Assembly: GCA_937911505.1 (NCBI GenBank)
Contig: CALEMF010000017.1
Location: 124,001-188,000, forward strand
Length of the DNA stretch: 64,000 nt
Direction: 5' to 3'
Source: an uncultured Cytophagales bacterium
Lineage (GTDB): Bacteria > Bacteroidota > Bacteroidia > Cytophagales > Thermonemataceae
Part shown: positions 28,287-36,740 of the stretch, one piece after another
Layout: every line of letters starts with the position of its first letter
Numbering within the stretch: the stretch's first letter is position 1
The notes under the pieces: model-generated
Seen by the model: only the letters and a program-made list of their open reading frames with translations
What the model was told of the DNA's origin: nothing
Database searches by the model: none
Program-made: the position numbers and the translations under genes

Positions 28287-29063
28287 CTATTGACTGAGTT
28301 GATCTAAGAATGCTTGAATCTCTTTTTCCTCTTTGTATCGCAGCTTATCCATTTGTTTTTGAATCTGCCTGATCTTCATGTTTTCCCAGTCTTTGGCGGC
28401 TAGCACTGGTATCTGCCACTTGGATTGTTCCGCTGCCCAGTGGTCTTTATCAACTTCTACTTGATGAATCAGCAGACCAGGTAGTTCAATGGCTGTTAGT
28501 CTCCCTCCGTGGCAAGCACCTGTATCAATACCGTAGGTGTTGTTGTAGATTTTGGGTTCTTCTCCTACAACGTGATGTCCGTAAATAATGGGTTTGGCAC
28601 CAGCATAAAAGTCAGTCCAGTACTTTCCTTCTCCATACTTTTCTTCCAAATACCTACTTCCTGACGTTGTTCCAGCTAATACTTCCTCTTTTTGTTCTGC
28701 TAAGACTTTGTCCTGTTCAAAAAACGCGTGAACAATAATCGCTTCCTCCGTTTCGTAATAGTAGGGAAGTGAATCAATCCACGCCACAAAGTCATCGTAC
28801 TCCTCCTTGAGTTGCACTTTGACAATTTCTTGAGAATAGCTCAATACCCCTTTTAGGTGTTTCCTTTCGTGATTTCCCATAAGAACAACCGCATTTTTCC
28901 TCTCTTTGAAAAAACGATACAGTTCTAGTGACTTATTGCCCCTGTCAACAATATCACCGAGTGATATGATTAAATCATTGTCTGAAGCGTTCACTTGTTC
29001 TAACAACTTGATGAATGCATCATAACATCCATGAATATCTCCTATGACAAACGTTCTTTTCAT
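28287..29063 (-). CDS. Calcineurin-like metallophosphatase (serine/threonine protein phosphatase type)
   Basis: The 258-residue enzyme has the full PPP metal-site series: FVIGDIHGCYDAF (GDIHG, about 5-17), ISLGDIVDRGNKS (GDxVDRG, about 34-46), LMGNHERK (GNHE, about 61-68) and a later YGHHVVGE (His). These resemble bacterial PrpA/ApaH-like phosphatases. The target may be a phosphoprotein or a diadenosine polyphosphate. It is 35 bp downstream of the 2OG oxygenase gene on the same strand and could be cotranscribed. Confidence 0.85.
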   Translation of the reverse strand: MKRTFVIGDIHGCYDAFIKLLEQVNASDNDLIISLGDIVDRGNKSLELYRFFKERKNAVVLMGNHERKHLKGVLSYSQEIVKVQLKEEYDDFVAWIDSLPYYYETEEAIIVHAFFEQDKVLAEQKEEVLAGTTSGSRYLEEKYGEGKYWTDFYAGAKPIIYGHHVVGEEPKIYNNTYGIDTGACHGGRLTAIELPGLLIHQVEVDKDHWAAEQSKWQIPVLAAKDWENMKIRQIQKQMDKLRYKEEKEIQAFLDQLSQ

Positions 29064-29098
29064 TGGTGGTAAGGAGGACTTGTGTAGCCGTTTCTTTA

Positions 29099-29659
29099 TT
29101 ACACTTCTTTTTTTGGTTTTCTTTTGTACATCACGTCCGTCCTTAAAACGTATTTAACTCCTTCTATTACCTCACTTCCTGAGTGGACTAGGGCGTGGTT
29201 AAAAATGAGTGCTTTCCCTGTAGCTGGCTTAATTACATTGTGGTTGAATCTTGTTTCTCCCCCAACCATATCCTCATTCAAATATATCATGAACGTAAAC
29301 GAGCTCCATTCGTGCATATTTCGGTAGTAAGTACCATCTTGGTGTGCTTTAAATGCTTGTCCTGGATAGTATTTATAAAATCTAAAGCGCTCATTAAGAC
29401 CAATGGCATTGCCAAAGGGTGTCTCTTTGGGGACGTATTCCTTGACTCTTTCCCATAGTTCTTCCGCCAAAGTATTACTGTCGTAAATCAATCTTTCGTT
29501 ATTCCGTACGCCTTTCATCATCACTTGTTTTTTACCAAGGTTGACTTTTGCTTCTTCGTATCCGATGGCTTCACTTTTTTGAATCCAATCGTTGCATTCT
29601 TTCTCAGAGAAGAAATGATCGACTGTAAAAATGCCATTTCCAAAATCAGTGAATTTCAT
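29099..29659 (-). CDS. 2-oxoglutarate/Fe(II)-dependent oxygenase (prolyl 4-hydroxylase type)
   Basis: The 186-residue double-stranded beta-helix enzyme has the iron-binding HxD in FKAHQDGTYYRN (about 108-119), the distal His in ALIFNHALVHSGSEV and the Arg that binds 2-oxoglutarate in KYVLRTDVMYKRK. The N-terminal segment (about 1-60) fits the P4Hc family. The substrate is unknown; small bacterial members hydroxylate proteins or free amino acids. Its own promoter is not obvious. Confidence 0.82.
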   Translation of the reverse strand: MKFTDFGNGIFTVDHFFSEKECNDWIQKSEAIGYEEAKVNLGKKQVMMKGVRNNERLIYDSNTLAEELWERVKEYVPKETPFGNAIGLNERFRFYKYYPGQAFKAHQDGTYYRNMHEWSSFTFMIYLNEDMVGGETRFNHNVIKPATGKALIFNHALVHSGSEVIEGVKYVLRTDVMYKRKPKKEV

Positions 29660-29730
29660 TGTTGAGTTTTTTATTTTTTAAGTGGCGAATGGCTAAACTG
29701 TATCGTTGAACCTTTATTAGACACAGTATT

Positions 29731-30588
29731 TTACGCTATCTCTCCTTGAAACCAAAGGACGCCTGTGATTTTCATTCCTTTTTCTAAGCTATTGATCCTC
29801 ATATTCTCTTTGTTTATGAACATATCAACTGTAAAGAAGTCAGGGTCTGATTCGTCATTAATCAGCTTTACCTTTACAATAAATCCAACGTTATTAGTTG
29901 TAATTTTTATAGGTTGAAAATCAATAAGTACTCCTATGAAATCATAATAAGTGGGCCGAGGAATATCTTGACTTGGCATGTAGGAGGCAAATTCCTTACT
30001 TACTTTTTGTCCGCCAATTTCTGTTATGTCACTTTTGTCCAGCACCAATGCTATGGCTGAAACTTTGACCTTTAAGTTTTTAGATGATTTATATTGATCC
30101 CTGTTTACGGCATAGTCGGTGGCAAAGAAACCAAAACCGAAGGTATCCCTACCTCCTCCTTTAATTTCTGCCTCTAGCTTTCCTACGTGAGACCACTCGA
30201 ATATTTGTTTTGTTGTGAAGGGAATAGTATAGTCAGTTGGAAGGTACGGATATGCTGAAAGGATATTCGTACCTGATTTCAATATCCTGATTCCTACTTG
30301 CTTGTTTGTACCCTCTTCTTTTTGAAATGTGGCTTGGTGAATACTTAGCTCTCCATCTAATAAAACTGGTTTTTGTGTTGAACAAAAAGCCATATACTCA
30401 TTTAGTAACGCCTCTCCATTTTTAGAATTTAGAAAACTAAAGCCAATCAGACCTCCAAAATTATCTCCGTGTGAGCCCTGATCTACTGATAGCATCTCTA
30501 TCGATTCATCCATTTTGTTTGGGGTTTTGTCTGTCTCATTTTTAACAGTTGATTTCTTTTTCTTCTTGAAAAAGTTGAATAAGCGCAT
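29731..30588 (-). CDS. Hypothetical protein, 285 residues
   Basis: The protein starts MRLFNFFKKKKKS, a basic amphipathic N-terminus, then a low-complexity linker to about residue 40. The rest appears to be a soluble mixed alpha/beta domain (GDNFGGLIGFSFLNSKNGEALLNEY, RDTFGFGFFATDYAVNRDQY). No family was recognised. It lies in the one-directional accessory array with unique flanks on both sides. Confidence 0.55.
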   Translation of the reverse strand: MRLFNFFKKKKKSTVKNETDKTPNKMDESIEMLSVDQGSHGDNFGGLIGFSFLNSKNGEALLNEYMAFCSTQKPVLLDGELSIHQATFQKEEGTNKQVGIRILKSGTNILSAYPYLPTDYTIPFTTKQIFEWSHVGKLEAEIKGGGRDTFGFGFFATDYAVNRDQYKSSKNLKVKVSAIALVLDKSDITEIGGQKVSKEFASYMPSQDIPRPTYYDFIGVLIDFQPIKITTNNVGFIVKVKLINDESDPDFFTVDMFINKENMRINSLEKGMKITGVLWFQGEIA

Positions 30589-30704
30589 GGCTTTATTTTT
30601 TAGTTATCGTATTTGCCTTTGTATTAGACGGATTTTAACTCAAGGCCATTGCGTACACTCTCTGAAGCTATTGACAGGCTTCGTTACGCACTAGCGTAAA
30701 ATAC

Positions 30705-31121
30705 TTATTTTAGCCTTTTTATGAGCTCTTCAATGTTTTCTTTCCATTTAGGATATAATGCTTCATTTTCAGACCATAATTCATTTAGCTCAGATGCTTC
30801 ACTAATCACTTTCTTTAGTGCTTGAATGGCCATTTCTTTTAAGTCATCAAGTTTCAATCCTCTTTGTAATTCTCTAAAATTATTGACGTTGCGCTCGTCC
30901 TTTTCATCTTTACTATCAGTCCTATAATTTGTTCCATTCAGGTGATTGTCTAAGTATGCAGCAGAAACAGTCACCATATGGCATTCGTCATACGCTACAT
31001 ATTTTGTGTGAATGGCATTTTCAAATGATGATATAAAGAATGCTCTTGCGTCTGATTTTATCTCATCAGTAAAATCGTATGCTGTGTCGTCATCAAATAT
31101 TCCATAACCCCAAGCTCCCAT
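30705..31121 (-). CDS. DUF4259-family protein
   Basis: The start at 31121 gives MGAWGYGIFDDDTAYDF, the standard DUF4259 N-terminus, and a product of 138 residues. A longer frame to 31202 adds 27 residues that are not family-like. DUF4259 proteins are small, cytosolic and of unknown function; they are frequent in mobile gene arrays and near toxin-immunity loci. The start overlaps a short ORF at 31093-31251, so two layers of coding remnants may meet here. Confidence 0.75.
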   Translation of the reverse strand: MGAWGYGIFDDDTAYDFTDEIKSDARAFFISSFENAIHTKYVAYDECHMVTVSAAYLDNHLNGTNYRTDSKDEKDERNVNNFRELQRGLKLDDLKEMAIQALKKVISEASELNELWSENEALYPKWKENIEELIKRLK

Positions 31122-31251
31122 GTTTTGTATTATTGTGTTTATCAGATTCAAACGCTGCTTCCTCTTCAGTGAAATTCCCCATATTAGATAAACACCAGGC
31201 ATACAGTAATTTTTCTGCTTTTAGGGTTTGTAAATACTCGGTTTCCTTCAT
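31093..31251 (-). pseudogene. Short ORF overlapping the DUF4259 start, possible gene remnant
   Basis: A 52-codon frame begins MKETEYLQTLKAEKLLYAWC and ends out of frame inside the DUF4259 gene. Its first 35 residues (LLYAWCLSNMGNFTEEEA) look like a genuine helical protein start. The tail after KHNNT is only the other frame of DUF4259. A gene truncated by arrival of the DUF4259 sequence would give this pattern. A short leader peptide is the alternative. Confidence 0.4.
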
Positions 31252-31350
31252 GATCGCTTCATTCTTTTAACAATACCCTTTAAAATCTGATAATCTGTTT
31301 ATTTAATTTTGAATGTACAACTATTTTGAAAAAAGCTAGCCTCTTCAATT

Positions 31351-31560
31351 GTCCATAACCGATAGGGTGCTAGGCGCTATATGGCGTACTATTTAACCAA
31401 AGCGGTTATCCGTTAAAAACCTATCTCTATCCTTGAAACTATTAAATAAAAGGGCGTTTGTCAAGAGGTAGAGTGCTATGTAGTACTTAATTGTATGCTA
31501 GGGGTATTTCGGTTCGATGCTCGTGGGATATCACCGAAATGTTGAGAGGCGTTTCAATGC
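31351..31560 (-). repeat. S-family spacer copy SA
   Basis: About 210 bp, aligning with copy SF from TAACCGATAGGGTG through a GGCGC/GTMC-type hairpin to the GTTGAGAGGCG end. Read leftward it has TTGAC (complement 31460-31464), 18 nt, and TAGTTTC (complement 31435-31441). A perfect 8 bp stem ATTTCGGT/ACCGAAAT (31506-31513 with 31533-31540) is present. The terminal GTTGGnAGGCG hairpin is half lost. The nearest downstream start codon is 184 nt away (31251) or 314 nt (31121), farther than in other copies. Confidence 0.8.
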
Positions 31561-31594
31561 ATTTTTACACAGTGTTGTGTGTTCGTTTTTATTC

Positions 31595-32323
31595 TTAAGT
31601 CCAATCGTATGTAAACAAAACTATTCGACTTTCTGGCTCATAAAACATCAAAATAGAATCAGCACCTTCACCACAATAGCTATAACCCGAGACTTCAGCT
31701 ACATACATAAATTCTTTTCCTTTGTATGAGATTAAAATTCCATCATTAGGTAATTCTTTGTCGGATACTTCCGCCACAGTCATTTCAAATCCAGATGGAA
31801 TAGGTGATGTATTAGTCCAATTGCCATGCCACATTTCTCCCCCTAATCTATCAAGAAAATTTTGAGGATTGTCTTCCTGCCAAGGTAATAGTTGACCTTT
31901 TGATTTGAAATCAGTTTTAACTTTCTTATAATTTTGATGTATTTTCTTGATGTGCTGGATAAATTCTTCATCGGTTTTATTCTTGTGAATTGGGGCTGAC
32001 AAAAAATAGTTTTCTTCACCTAAGAAACGATATTTATTATCCTTTGTAAGTTCCAATGCAATCCAATTTTCCCCACAAAATTCATTATGAAAATCAATAG
32101 TTTCTTCACCAATTAGCCCTTCATAAGGTTCAGTGGGATTAAGAATATGTAAAACCGTGCCTTTTAAATCCTTACGTAACAATCCCAAGTCAATAGATAT
32201 AAGTGGCAGTAGATAATTACTCAACCAAGGTTGACTAGATAAAAACACATCTTCTGGAAAAGGCATCAAGCCTTCTTCTAATTCACCTATTTCTTCTTTA
32301 TGATATTTTTCTCCGTTACTCAT
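31595..32323 (-). CDS. Hypothetical protein, 242 residues
   Basis: The soluble acidic protein starts MSNGEKYHKEEIGELEEGLMPFPEDVF and ends ILMFYEPESRIVLFTYDWT. I see no catalytic motif and recognise no family; the general look recalls SMI1/KNR4- or DUF1963-like immunity proteins, without any specific match. The S-family copy SB stands upstream, with its promoter-like core about 90 nt before the ATG. Copy SA stands downstream. Confidence 0.55.
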   Translation of the reverse strand: MSNGEKYHKEEIGELEEGLMPFPEDVFLSSQPWLSNYLLPLISIDLGLLRKDLKGTVLHILNPTEPYEGLIGEETIDFHNEFCGENWIALELTKDNKYRFLGEENYFLSAPIHKNKTDEEFIQHIKKIHQNYKKVKTDFKSKGQLLPWQEDNPQNFLDRLGGEMWHGNWTNTSPIPSGFEMTVAEVSDKELPNDGILISYKGKEFMYVAEVSGYSYCGEGADSILMFYEPESRIVLFTYDWT

Positions 32324-32360
32324 TTTTTTTCAGTTAAAGTCAATTTTACGTCTTGAAATA

Positions 32361-32578
32361 GCGCACTACCTGACCAGATTGGTTATCGATAAGGAACCTA
32401 TCTCCGCCTTTGAAACTATTAAATAAAAGGGCGTCTGTCAAGGGGTAATGTGTTATATAGCACTTAATTGTATGTTAAGGGTATTTCGGTTCGACACTCG
32501 TGGGGTATGCCCACCAGAACTGTTGGGAGGCGAAACGCCTGCCAACTCATCTGTTGAGGCGCATTGCACCTCAACGGG
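32361..32578 (-). repeat. S-family spacer copy SB
   Basis: A near-complete copy. The promoter-like core on the minus strand has TTGAC (complement 32437-32441) and TAGTTTC (complement 32412-32418). At the far end are two hairpins. The first is GTTGGnAGGCG pairing with CGCCTnCCAAC around AAA (32522-32546). The second is GTTGAGG pairing with CCTCAAC (32553-32575). The remaining bases of the 384 bp gap (to 32707) include a GTAGTAGCGGGTTTCTACTC-like hairpin and TATACACCGTATTGTGCA before the next stop codon. Confidence 0.85.
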
Positions 32579-32699
32579 ATCGTATATGAGTAGTAGCGGG
32601 TTTCTACTCACAGACCTTTCAGTACTCTACTGACCCCTTGCTTTATTTTTGTACTTTGCTTTTTATCACTTAAACGGTTATTAATTATACACCGTATTG

Positions 32700-33366
32700 T
32701 GCATAGCTCAACTTCCGTCAACTATTATTACCAGCGTTTTATTTACATTCCTACCTTCAATAATCCAATCAAAAATTGTGTGCAAGTCTTCTTCTTCAAG
32801 GCTCACTGCCCAATCATCCTGATCAAGTAACGCTTCCCAAGAATAGTTTTTCATTTTCTCATTGATAGAAGCTATTTCTTCTATCAGTAACTCACTTTTT
32901 GCTGGATCAATCATCGCTATATAAGGCTGCCTCCATTCACTGGAATATGAATAAGGAAATGAATAGCTCCCAGTGTGTACTCCACATAACGTACCTAAAA
33001 GCTTCTTTACCTCTGTATAATTTGACTCCTCCAGTTCTTCTACTATTTCATCTAAAATCAAAAATGGATATGGAATACCAGAAACTTTAGGCCTAGAAGT
33101 GGCAATTCCATGTACTAAAATCCAAAAGCCATAGAAATTTTTAAAACCCTTCTCTTGATAGCTACCATTAAGTAATGATTTTACTTGTTCTTTAAGGGGT
33201 AATTCTACAGTAAATCCTTCTTTGATATCAATACATAGCTCCTCAGACTTAGTTAATAAATAATCCAATTTGTGTTTGTCATTAGATGATATAGTATTAA
33301 ATAGATCATCCTGCTTAATAAAGTATGCTTCGGCTCTAAATTCACTCATGCTTTGCTAGTTATGCA
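32700..33366. repeat. Gene-specific inverted repeat around the 213-residue gene
   Basis: TGCATAGCT at 32700-32708 (touching the stop codon) is complementary to AGTTATGCA at 33358-33366 (about 10 nt upstream of the start codon), with one mismatch in nine. The same words do not flank the other array genes. Confidence 0.45.
32708..33349 (-). CDS. Hypothetical protein, 213 residues
   Basis: A soluble protein starting MSEFRAEAYFIKQDDLFNTISS. It is mixed alpha/beta with acidic helices (DEIVEELEESNYTEVKKLLG, IEEIASINEKMKNYSWEALL) and no signal peptide. I recognise no family. The copy SC promoter-like element lies only about 63 nt before its ATG, and a private inverted repeat flanks it. It is thus a clean single-gene unit of the array. 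Confidence 0.55.
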   Translation of the reverse strand: MSEFRAEAYFIKQDDLFNTISSNDKHKLDYLLTKSEELCIDIKEGFTVELPLKEQVKSLLNGSYQEKGFKNFYGFWILVHGIATSRPKVSGIPYPFLILDEIVEELEESNYTEVKKLLGTLCGVHTGSYSFPYSYSSEWRQPYIAMIDPAKSELLIEEIASINEKMKNYSWEALLDQDDWAVSLEEEDLHTIFDWIIEGRNVNKTLVIIVDGS

Positions 33367-33540
33367 TTACCCGACCAAAGTGATTATCCGTCAGGAACCT
33401 CTCTTTTCCCCTGAAACTATTAAATATAAAACGTGCCTGTCAAAGGGGAATGTGCTGTATGGTACTTACGCTGTGTTAGGCGTATTTCGGCTCGACGCTC
33501 GTGGGGTAGGCTTACCGAAACCGTTGGGTTGGCATCAGTA
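33361..33540 (-). repeat. S-family spacer copy SC
   Basis: About 180 bp. The minus-strand core has TTGAC (complement 33439-33443) and TAGTTTC (complement 33413-33419) with one extra base in the spacer. The TTTCGG...CCGAAA stem is kept. The copy stops at GTTGGGTTGGCATC, where it meets the private inverted repeat of the esterase gene, so the terminal hairpins are missing. Confidence 0.82.
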
Positions 33541-34896
33541 GCCTGTTACTACTCTAATAAATATCTCAAAGCATCTGGAAATGTTTTTCTTGAGTTAGAC
33601 CAATCATGCCATCCATTAAACTCTGTAAATGTGAACTCATAATTTCTATCTTTGAGTACCTGAACTAATCTTCGGCCAGACGCTTTACACCAATTTTCTT
33701 GCAATCCCCAATCAAGGTATAACTTTAAATCGCGTTTTTCTTGTATTTGGAACTGTTTCGTCAAATAATCGCCTCTTATCCAATCTTCTCCCCCGTCTGT
33801 GAGCGTTGTATCTCTCCAGAAACTGCCTGATTGAGAAAGAACTTTACCAAAGACATCAGGATGCTCAAAGGCAATATAAGTTGCTGCTAATCCACCGTAG
33901 CTGATTCCACCAATAATAGTTTCATCTACTAAATCCGTAATGTGGTATCTATCCTTGATGAAGGGTAGTAGTTCAGTGACAAAAAAATCCTTGAATTGAG
34001 CGTTTAGCGGAAGTTCTTTGCTTCTTGCCGATTGAGATGGATTGTCGATAAATACGGCAATCATCGGATCGATTTCTTGTTGATAAATGAGGTTGTCAAG
34101 CACATTAGGCACTTCGACTAGATTCAAATAGATGTATGGATCAAAGAGATATATTACTGGATACTTTTCCTTGCTAGTGTTATATTCGGGCGGTAGGTAA
34201 ACGTAGATGTTGCGTGAGTTGGAAAGTAATTTACTTTCCAATTTTAGTGTATCGATCGTTCCAGATTGATGATGGTTACCCTCAACATACCATGAATCCT
34301 CATTTGTTCTTAAATCCAAAGCGGACCAACTCATATCTTTTCTTTCGCCAGATGGAATGAGATTCGGATTTAGCGGATCAGACATCTTCGACTTTTTTCC
34401 AGTTACTCTATTAGCGTAGTATAGTCGATAAGAAAAACATAAATCATCTGGGACTATGTAGGTTCTGTAATACAGGTCTGTAGACGCTAGGCGATAAAGC
34501 TTTTTGTCTCCAAACCTATATTCGTCATAAATTCCGAATACATTAAATGTAATGTCGTTTTGGTGAGTTGAGTCAATATGTACAAAGGTGACATAAACAT
34601 ATCCGTCTAACAACGAATCTTGCTCTATTAGCGGAAAGCCTTTTTCTTGATGACGATCAAGAAGGTTATTTACTGCTTTGACTCTATCAGCTTTAGTTAG
34701 CTTTTTGAACTCGGCAATAGTAGGACTGGAAGCATTAAAAATATTGTTAACCTGACGAAAAGTTAAAGAGTCGTCATCGCTTTTGCGATTAGATTGAGTG
34801 TTATTATCAGGTGTACAAGAAGATAATATAAATAATATAGTAAGCTGTGAGAGGACTTTTTTCATTCTTAGGAATGTGATATTTATTGGTGCCAAC
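33528..34896. repeat. Gene-specific inverted repeat around the esterase lipoprotein gene
   Basis: GTTGGCATCA (33528-33537), 12 bp downstream of the stop codon, pairs with TGGTGCCAAC (34887-34896), about 22 bp upstream of the start. There is one mismatch in ten. Confidence 0.5.
33549..34865 (-). CDS. Esterase lipoprotein (enterochelin esterase/Fes-like alpha/beta hydrolase)
   Basis: The ATG at 34865 gives MKKVLSQLTILFILSSCTPD, a lipoprotein signal with Cys17; ten more residues in the longer frame precede it without purpose. An N-terminal beta-rich region (about 50-190) resembles the Fes N-terminal domain. It is followed by the hydrolase domain: YPVIYLFDPYIYLN, the nucleophile elbow IGGISYGGLAATY (about 308-320) and a late His in FNGWHDWSNSR (about 412-422). 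A siderophore or other bulky ester is a plausible substrate, by family only. It probably sits on the periplasmic face of a membrane. Confidence 0.8.
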   Translation of the reverse strand: MKKVLSQLTILFILSSCTPDNNTQSNRKSDDDSLTFRQVNNIFNASSPTIAEFKKLTKADRVKAVNNLLDRHQEKGFPLIEQDSLLDGYVYVTFVHIDSTHQNDITFNVFGIYDEYRFGDKKLYRLASTDLYYRTYIVPDDLCFSYRLYYANRVTGKKSKMSDPLNPNLIPSGERKDMSWSALDLRTNEDSWYVEGNHHQSGTIDTLKLESKLLSNSRNIYVYLPPEYNTSKEKYPVIYLFDPYIYLNLVEVPNVLDNLIYQQEIDPMIAVFIDNPSQSARSKELPLNAQFKDFFVTELLPFIKDRYHITDLVDETIIGGISYGGLAATYIAFEHPDVFGKVLSQSGSFWRDTTLTDGGEDWIRGDYLTKQFQIQEKRDLKLYLDWGLQENWCKASGRRLVQVLKDRNYEFTFTEFNGWHDWSNSRKTFPDALRYLLE

Positions 34897-35060
34897 GTAT
34901 GGTGTACTACCTGACTAAAGTGGTTATCCGTAAGGAATCTCTGCCCTTGAAGCTATTAAATAAAAGCGTGCCTGTCAAGGGGTAGAGTGCTTTATGGCAC
35001 TTAATTGTATGTTGGATGTATTTCGATTCGACGCTCGTAAGATAGGCCTGCTAACGGTCT
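34889..35060 (-). repeat. S-family spacer copy SD
   Basis: The minus-strand core has TTGAC (complement 34974-34978) and TAGCTTC (complement 34949-34955). The conserved leader block reads TTCCTTACGGATAACC with one change. The far end has diverged after GATTCGACGCTCGT, and the terminal hairpins are replaced by CTATACATGGTGTTGTAGCC before the next stop codon. Confidence 0.8.
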
Positions 35061-35116
35061 TGTGTGTGGTGCTTATCCTAAAGGGTATACACTATACATG
35101 GTGTTGTAGCCAGTTC

Positions 35117-35470
35117 TTATTCTTTTTTATATTCTCCAATTACTTTAATCTTTCCGATTATATTGGCGTTGAATTCCTCTAATTCTTCTGCTGGAACCCA
35201 AAGCTCATTATGGATTTTTCCACCAACGTTTTCAATTTTGAATTTCTTTAAATACTCAGTATCAACTTCAAATTTTGTTACGTACCCAACTCCGTAAGCT
35301 GGGACATTCCAGTCCTTTGTTATTTGCGTTGCGTATTCTTCATTCATTACGGGGTAGAAGATTGGTTGTTGGGGTAATCTAGGCGGAAAACCTTTGAATT
35401 CCAACGCTTCAATCAGCTCTAACTCTTTGTCGTTTACTGGCCTGTATAATGTTGTTGTCTTTTTACTCAT
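35117..35470 (-). CDS. ADP-ribosylation/crystallin J1-type protein
   Basis: The 117-residue protein has TTLYRPVNDKELELIEAL, FPPRLPQQPIFYPVMNEEYA and HNELWVPAEELEEFNANIIG. I recognise this pattern as the small bacterial group annotated ADP-ribosylation/crystallin J1. It lacks the long DraG-type domain; the name is inherited and the activity is unproven. It is a single-gene unit in the array, but copy R1 rather than an S spacer lies upstream, so its promoter may differ. Confidence 0.72.
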   Translation of the reverse strand: MSKKTTTLYRPVNDKELELIEALEFKGFPPRLPQQPIFYPVMNEEYATQITKDWNVPAYGVGYVTKFEVDTEYLKKFKIENVGGKIHNELWVPAEELEEFNANIIGKIKVIGEYKKE

Positions 35471-35569
35471 TTTATTGTAAATCTTTTTTCTTTTCGTCTG
35501 TTAAGAGAATGTTTAAGAATTAAATTCTGTATAGTTAACATTTTGCGAAGTTTTCACCATTCATCCTTC

Positions 35570-35842
35570 TATTTACCTTTCGTTCATTTTTTAGCTTCGC
35601 TGAACTCCACTTTGTTCCGGTTCTTGATGAACCGAGCCTCTGGCGAGCTCGGCGTAGCCAAAAACGAACCAAAAACCGACCAACGGGAGCTCGGCGCAGC
35701 CAAATCAAGAAACCGACCAACGGGAGCTCAGCGCAGCTAAATCCAAAGCTTCAGCCCACAAACCAGCCCGCCTCCCCGCTGGATTTTCAGGCCAACGCGA
35801 TTCTACTGATCTTAAAAACAGATAGTTAAGTAAAACTTAAAT
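35570..35842 (+). repeat. R-family repeat copy R1
   Basis: About 270 bp, nearly identical over most of its length to 46660-46956. It is more GC-rich than its surroundings. It contains the small hairpin GGTTC-TTGAT-GAACC and three degenerate tandem words GAGCTCGGCGTAGCC, GAGCTCGGCGCAGCC and GAGCTCAGCGCAGCT about 40 nt apart. No start-to-stop gene is credible in it, though it reads as open frames on both strands. The T-rich 60 bp before it are also similar in both copies. Confidence 0.85.
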
Positions 35843-36003
35843 AGGCTCTAAGCCTATTCTTCCACTTGCCACTAAAGTGTCAAAACTTTGACGGCTTCCT
35901 ATAAATCGTTAAGTAAGTATTGCGTCCTTCCTCTGTTCAATATTTCTTGAGTAAACCAATGATAGCCCTTGTCACCCTTTATTATTTTTTCGTAAGTTGA
36001 TAA

Positions 36004-36183
36004 TCATTGACAAGGACAGAGGCGGAGATTTGAAGAACTTGCTCTAAGTCTCTTATCATATTCAGCGTGCGTACCGATGAACTTGATAAATGCCCATTGT
36101 TTTTCGTAATTGAACTTTACCACGAGTCGGTAAGCGTTTCCTTTGATGTTGAAAACCAATCGACTGTGTATTTTTATGCCTTG
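36004..36183 (-). pseudogene. HigB-family toxin fragment (type II toxin-antitoxin)
   Basis: The frame directly after the stop codon of the upstream gene reads SRLVFNIKGNAYRLVVKFNY, then QWAFIKFIGTHAEYDK. This is the core of the HigB toxin family. The N-terminal about 30 residues are missing. After EYDK the frame leaves the family sequence and stops at TGA (36004-36006). Just beyond, another frame gives LEQVLQISASVLVNDYQL, reminiscent of the end of an XRE antitoxin. It is a degraded toxin-antitoxin locus. Confidence 0.75.
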
Positions 36184-36714
36184 TTAACTACTTTTTATTT
36201 TCATTAGTCTATTTTCAACATCCTCAAAATCTTCATCATGATCTATGCAAAAGAATTTGAAATCATTGGTTTTAGAAATTTTATCGAAAGTTTTTGTCTC
36301 GCTAAACTCAAATAGTGTAAGAGTAAATAATTGCATTAGTTGTTCTGTAAAGCTATGCCACGATTTATGATCATCATCTGGAAGCTTTTGGAATATTTCA
36401 GTCAACTCATTTTCGCTAAATACATTCATAGAAGCAAAACACTGATATTCCCAATCGCCTGTATTGTACTTTAAATCAAGAATATCTTCTTTGATTTGAT
36501 AGTACTGAGAATATTCTCCGTTTTGATAATGGTTCAACGTCTTCTTAAATTCCTCTTCGGTACTAAAACAAAGGTTTACTTCGGCATATTCCGCATTGCA
36601 ATCATATGCGAATGCGTAATATGTTTTATTTGAATTATGAAGTAAAAACTTTTCTACTTCTAATTCAGTAAACCTTAGCAATTCCGTTTTTATGTTATCA
36701 AATTTTTCCTTCAT
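36184..36714 (-). CDS. DUF4303-like hypothetical protein
   Basis: The 176-residue soluble protein has TYYAFAYDCNAEYAEVNLCFSTEEEF near residues 31-56, the style of DUF4303 proteins, which are unassigned and common beside polymorphic-toxin and mobile loci. Its stop codon is in frame with the HigB fragment that follows, so the 3' flank arose by joining to an unrelated gene. Upstream it meets the G1 repeat at 36741. Confidence 0.6.
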   Translation of the reverse strand: MKEKFDNIKTELLRFTELEVEKFLLHNSNKTYYAFAYDCNAEYAEVNLCFSTEEEFKKTLNHYQNGEYSQYYQIKEDILDLKYNTGDWEYQCFASMNVFSENELTEIFQKLPDDDHKSWHSFTEQLMQLFTLTLFEFSETKTFDKISKTNDFKFFCIDHDEDFEDVENRLMKIKSS

Positions 36715-36740
36715 CCTGAGCTTATCAAATTACAGTTGAC

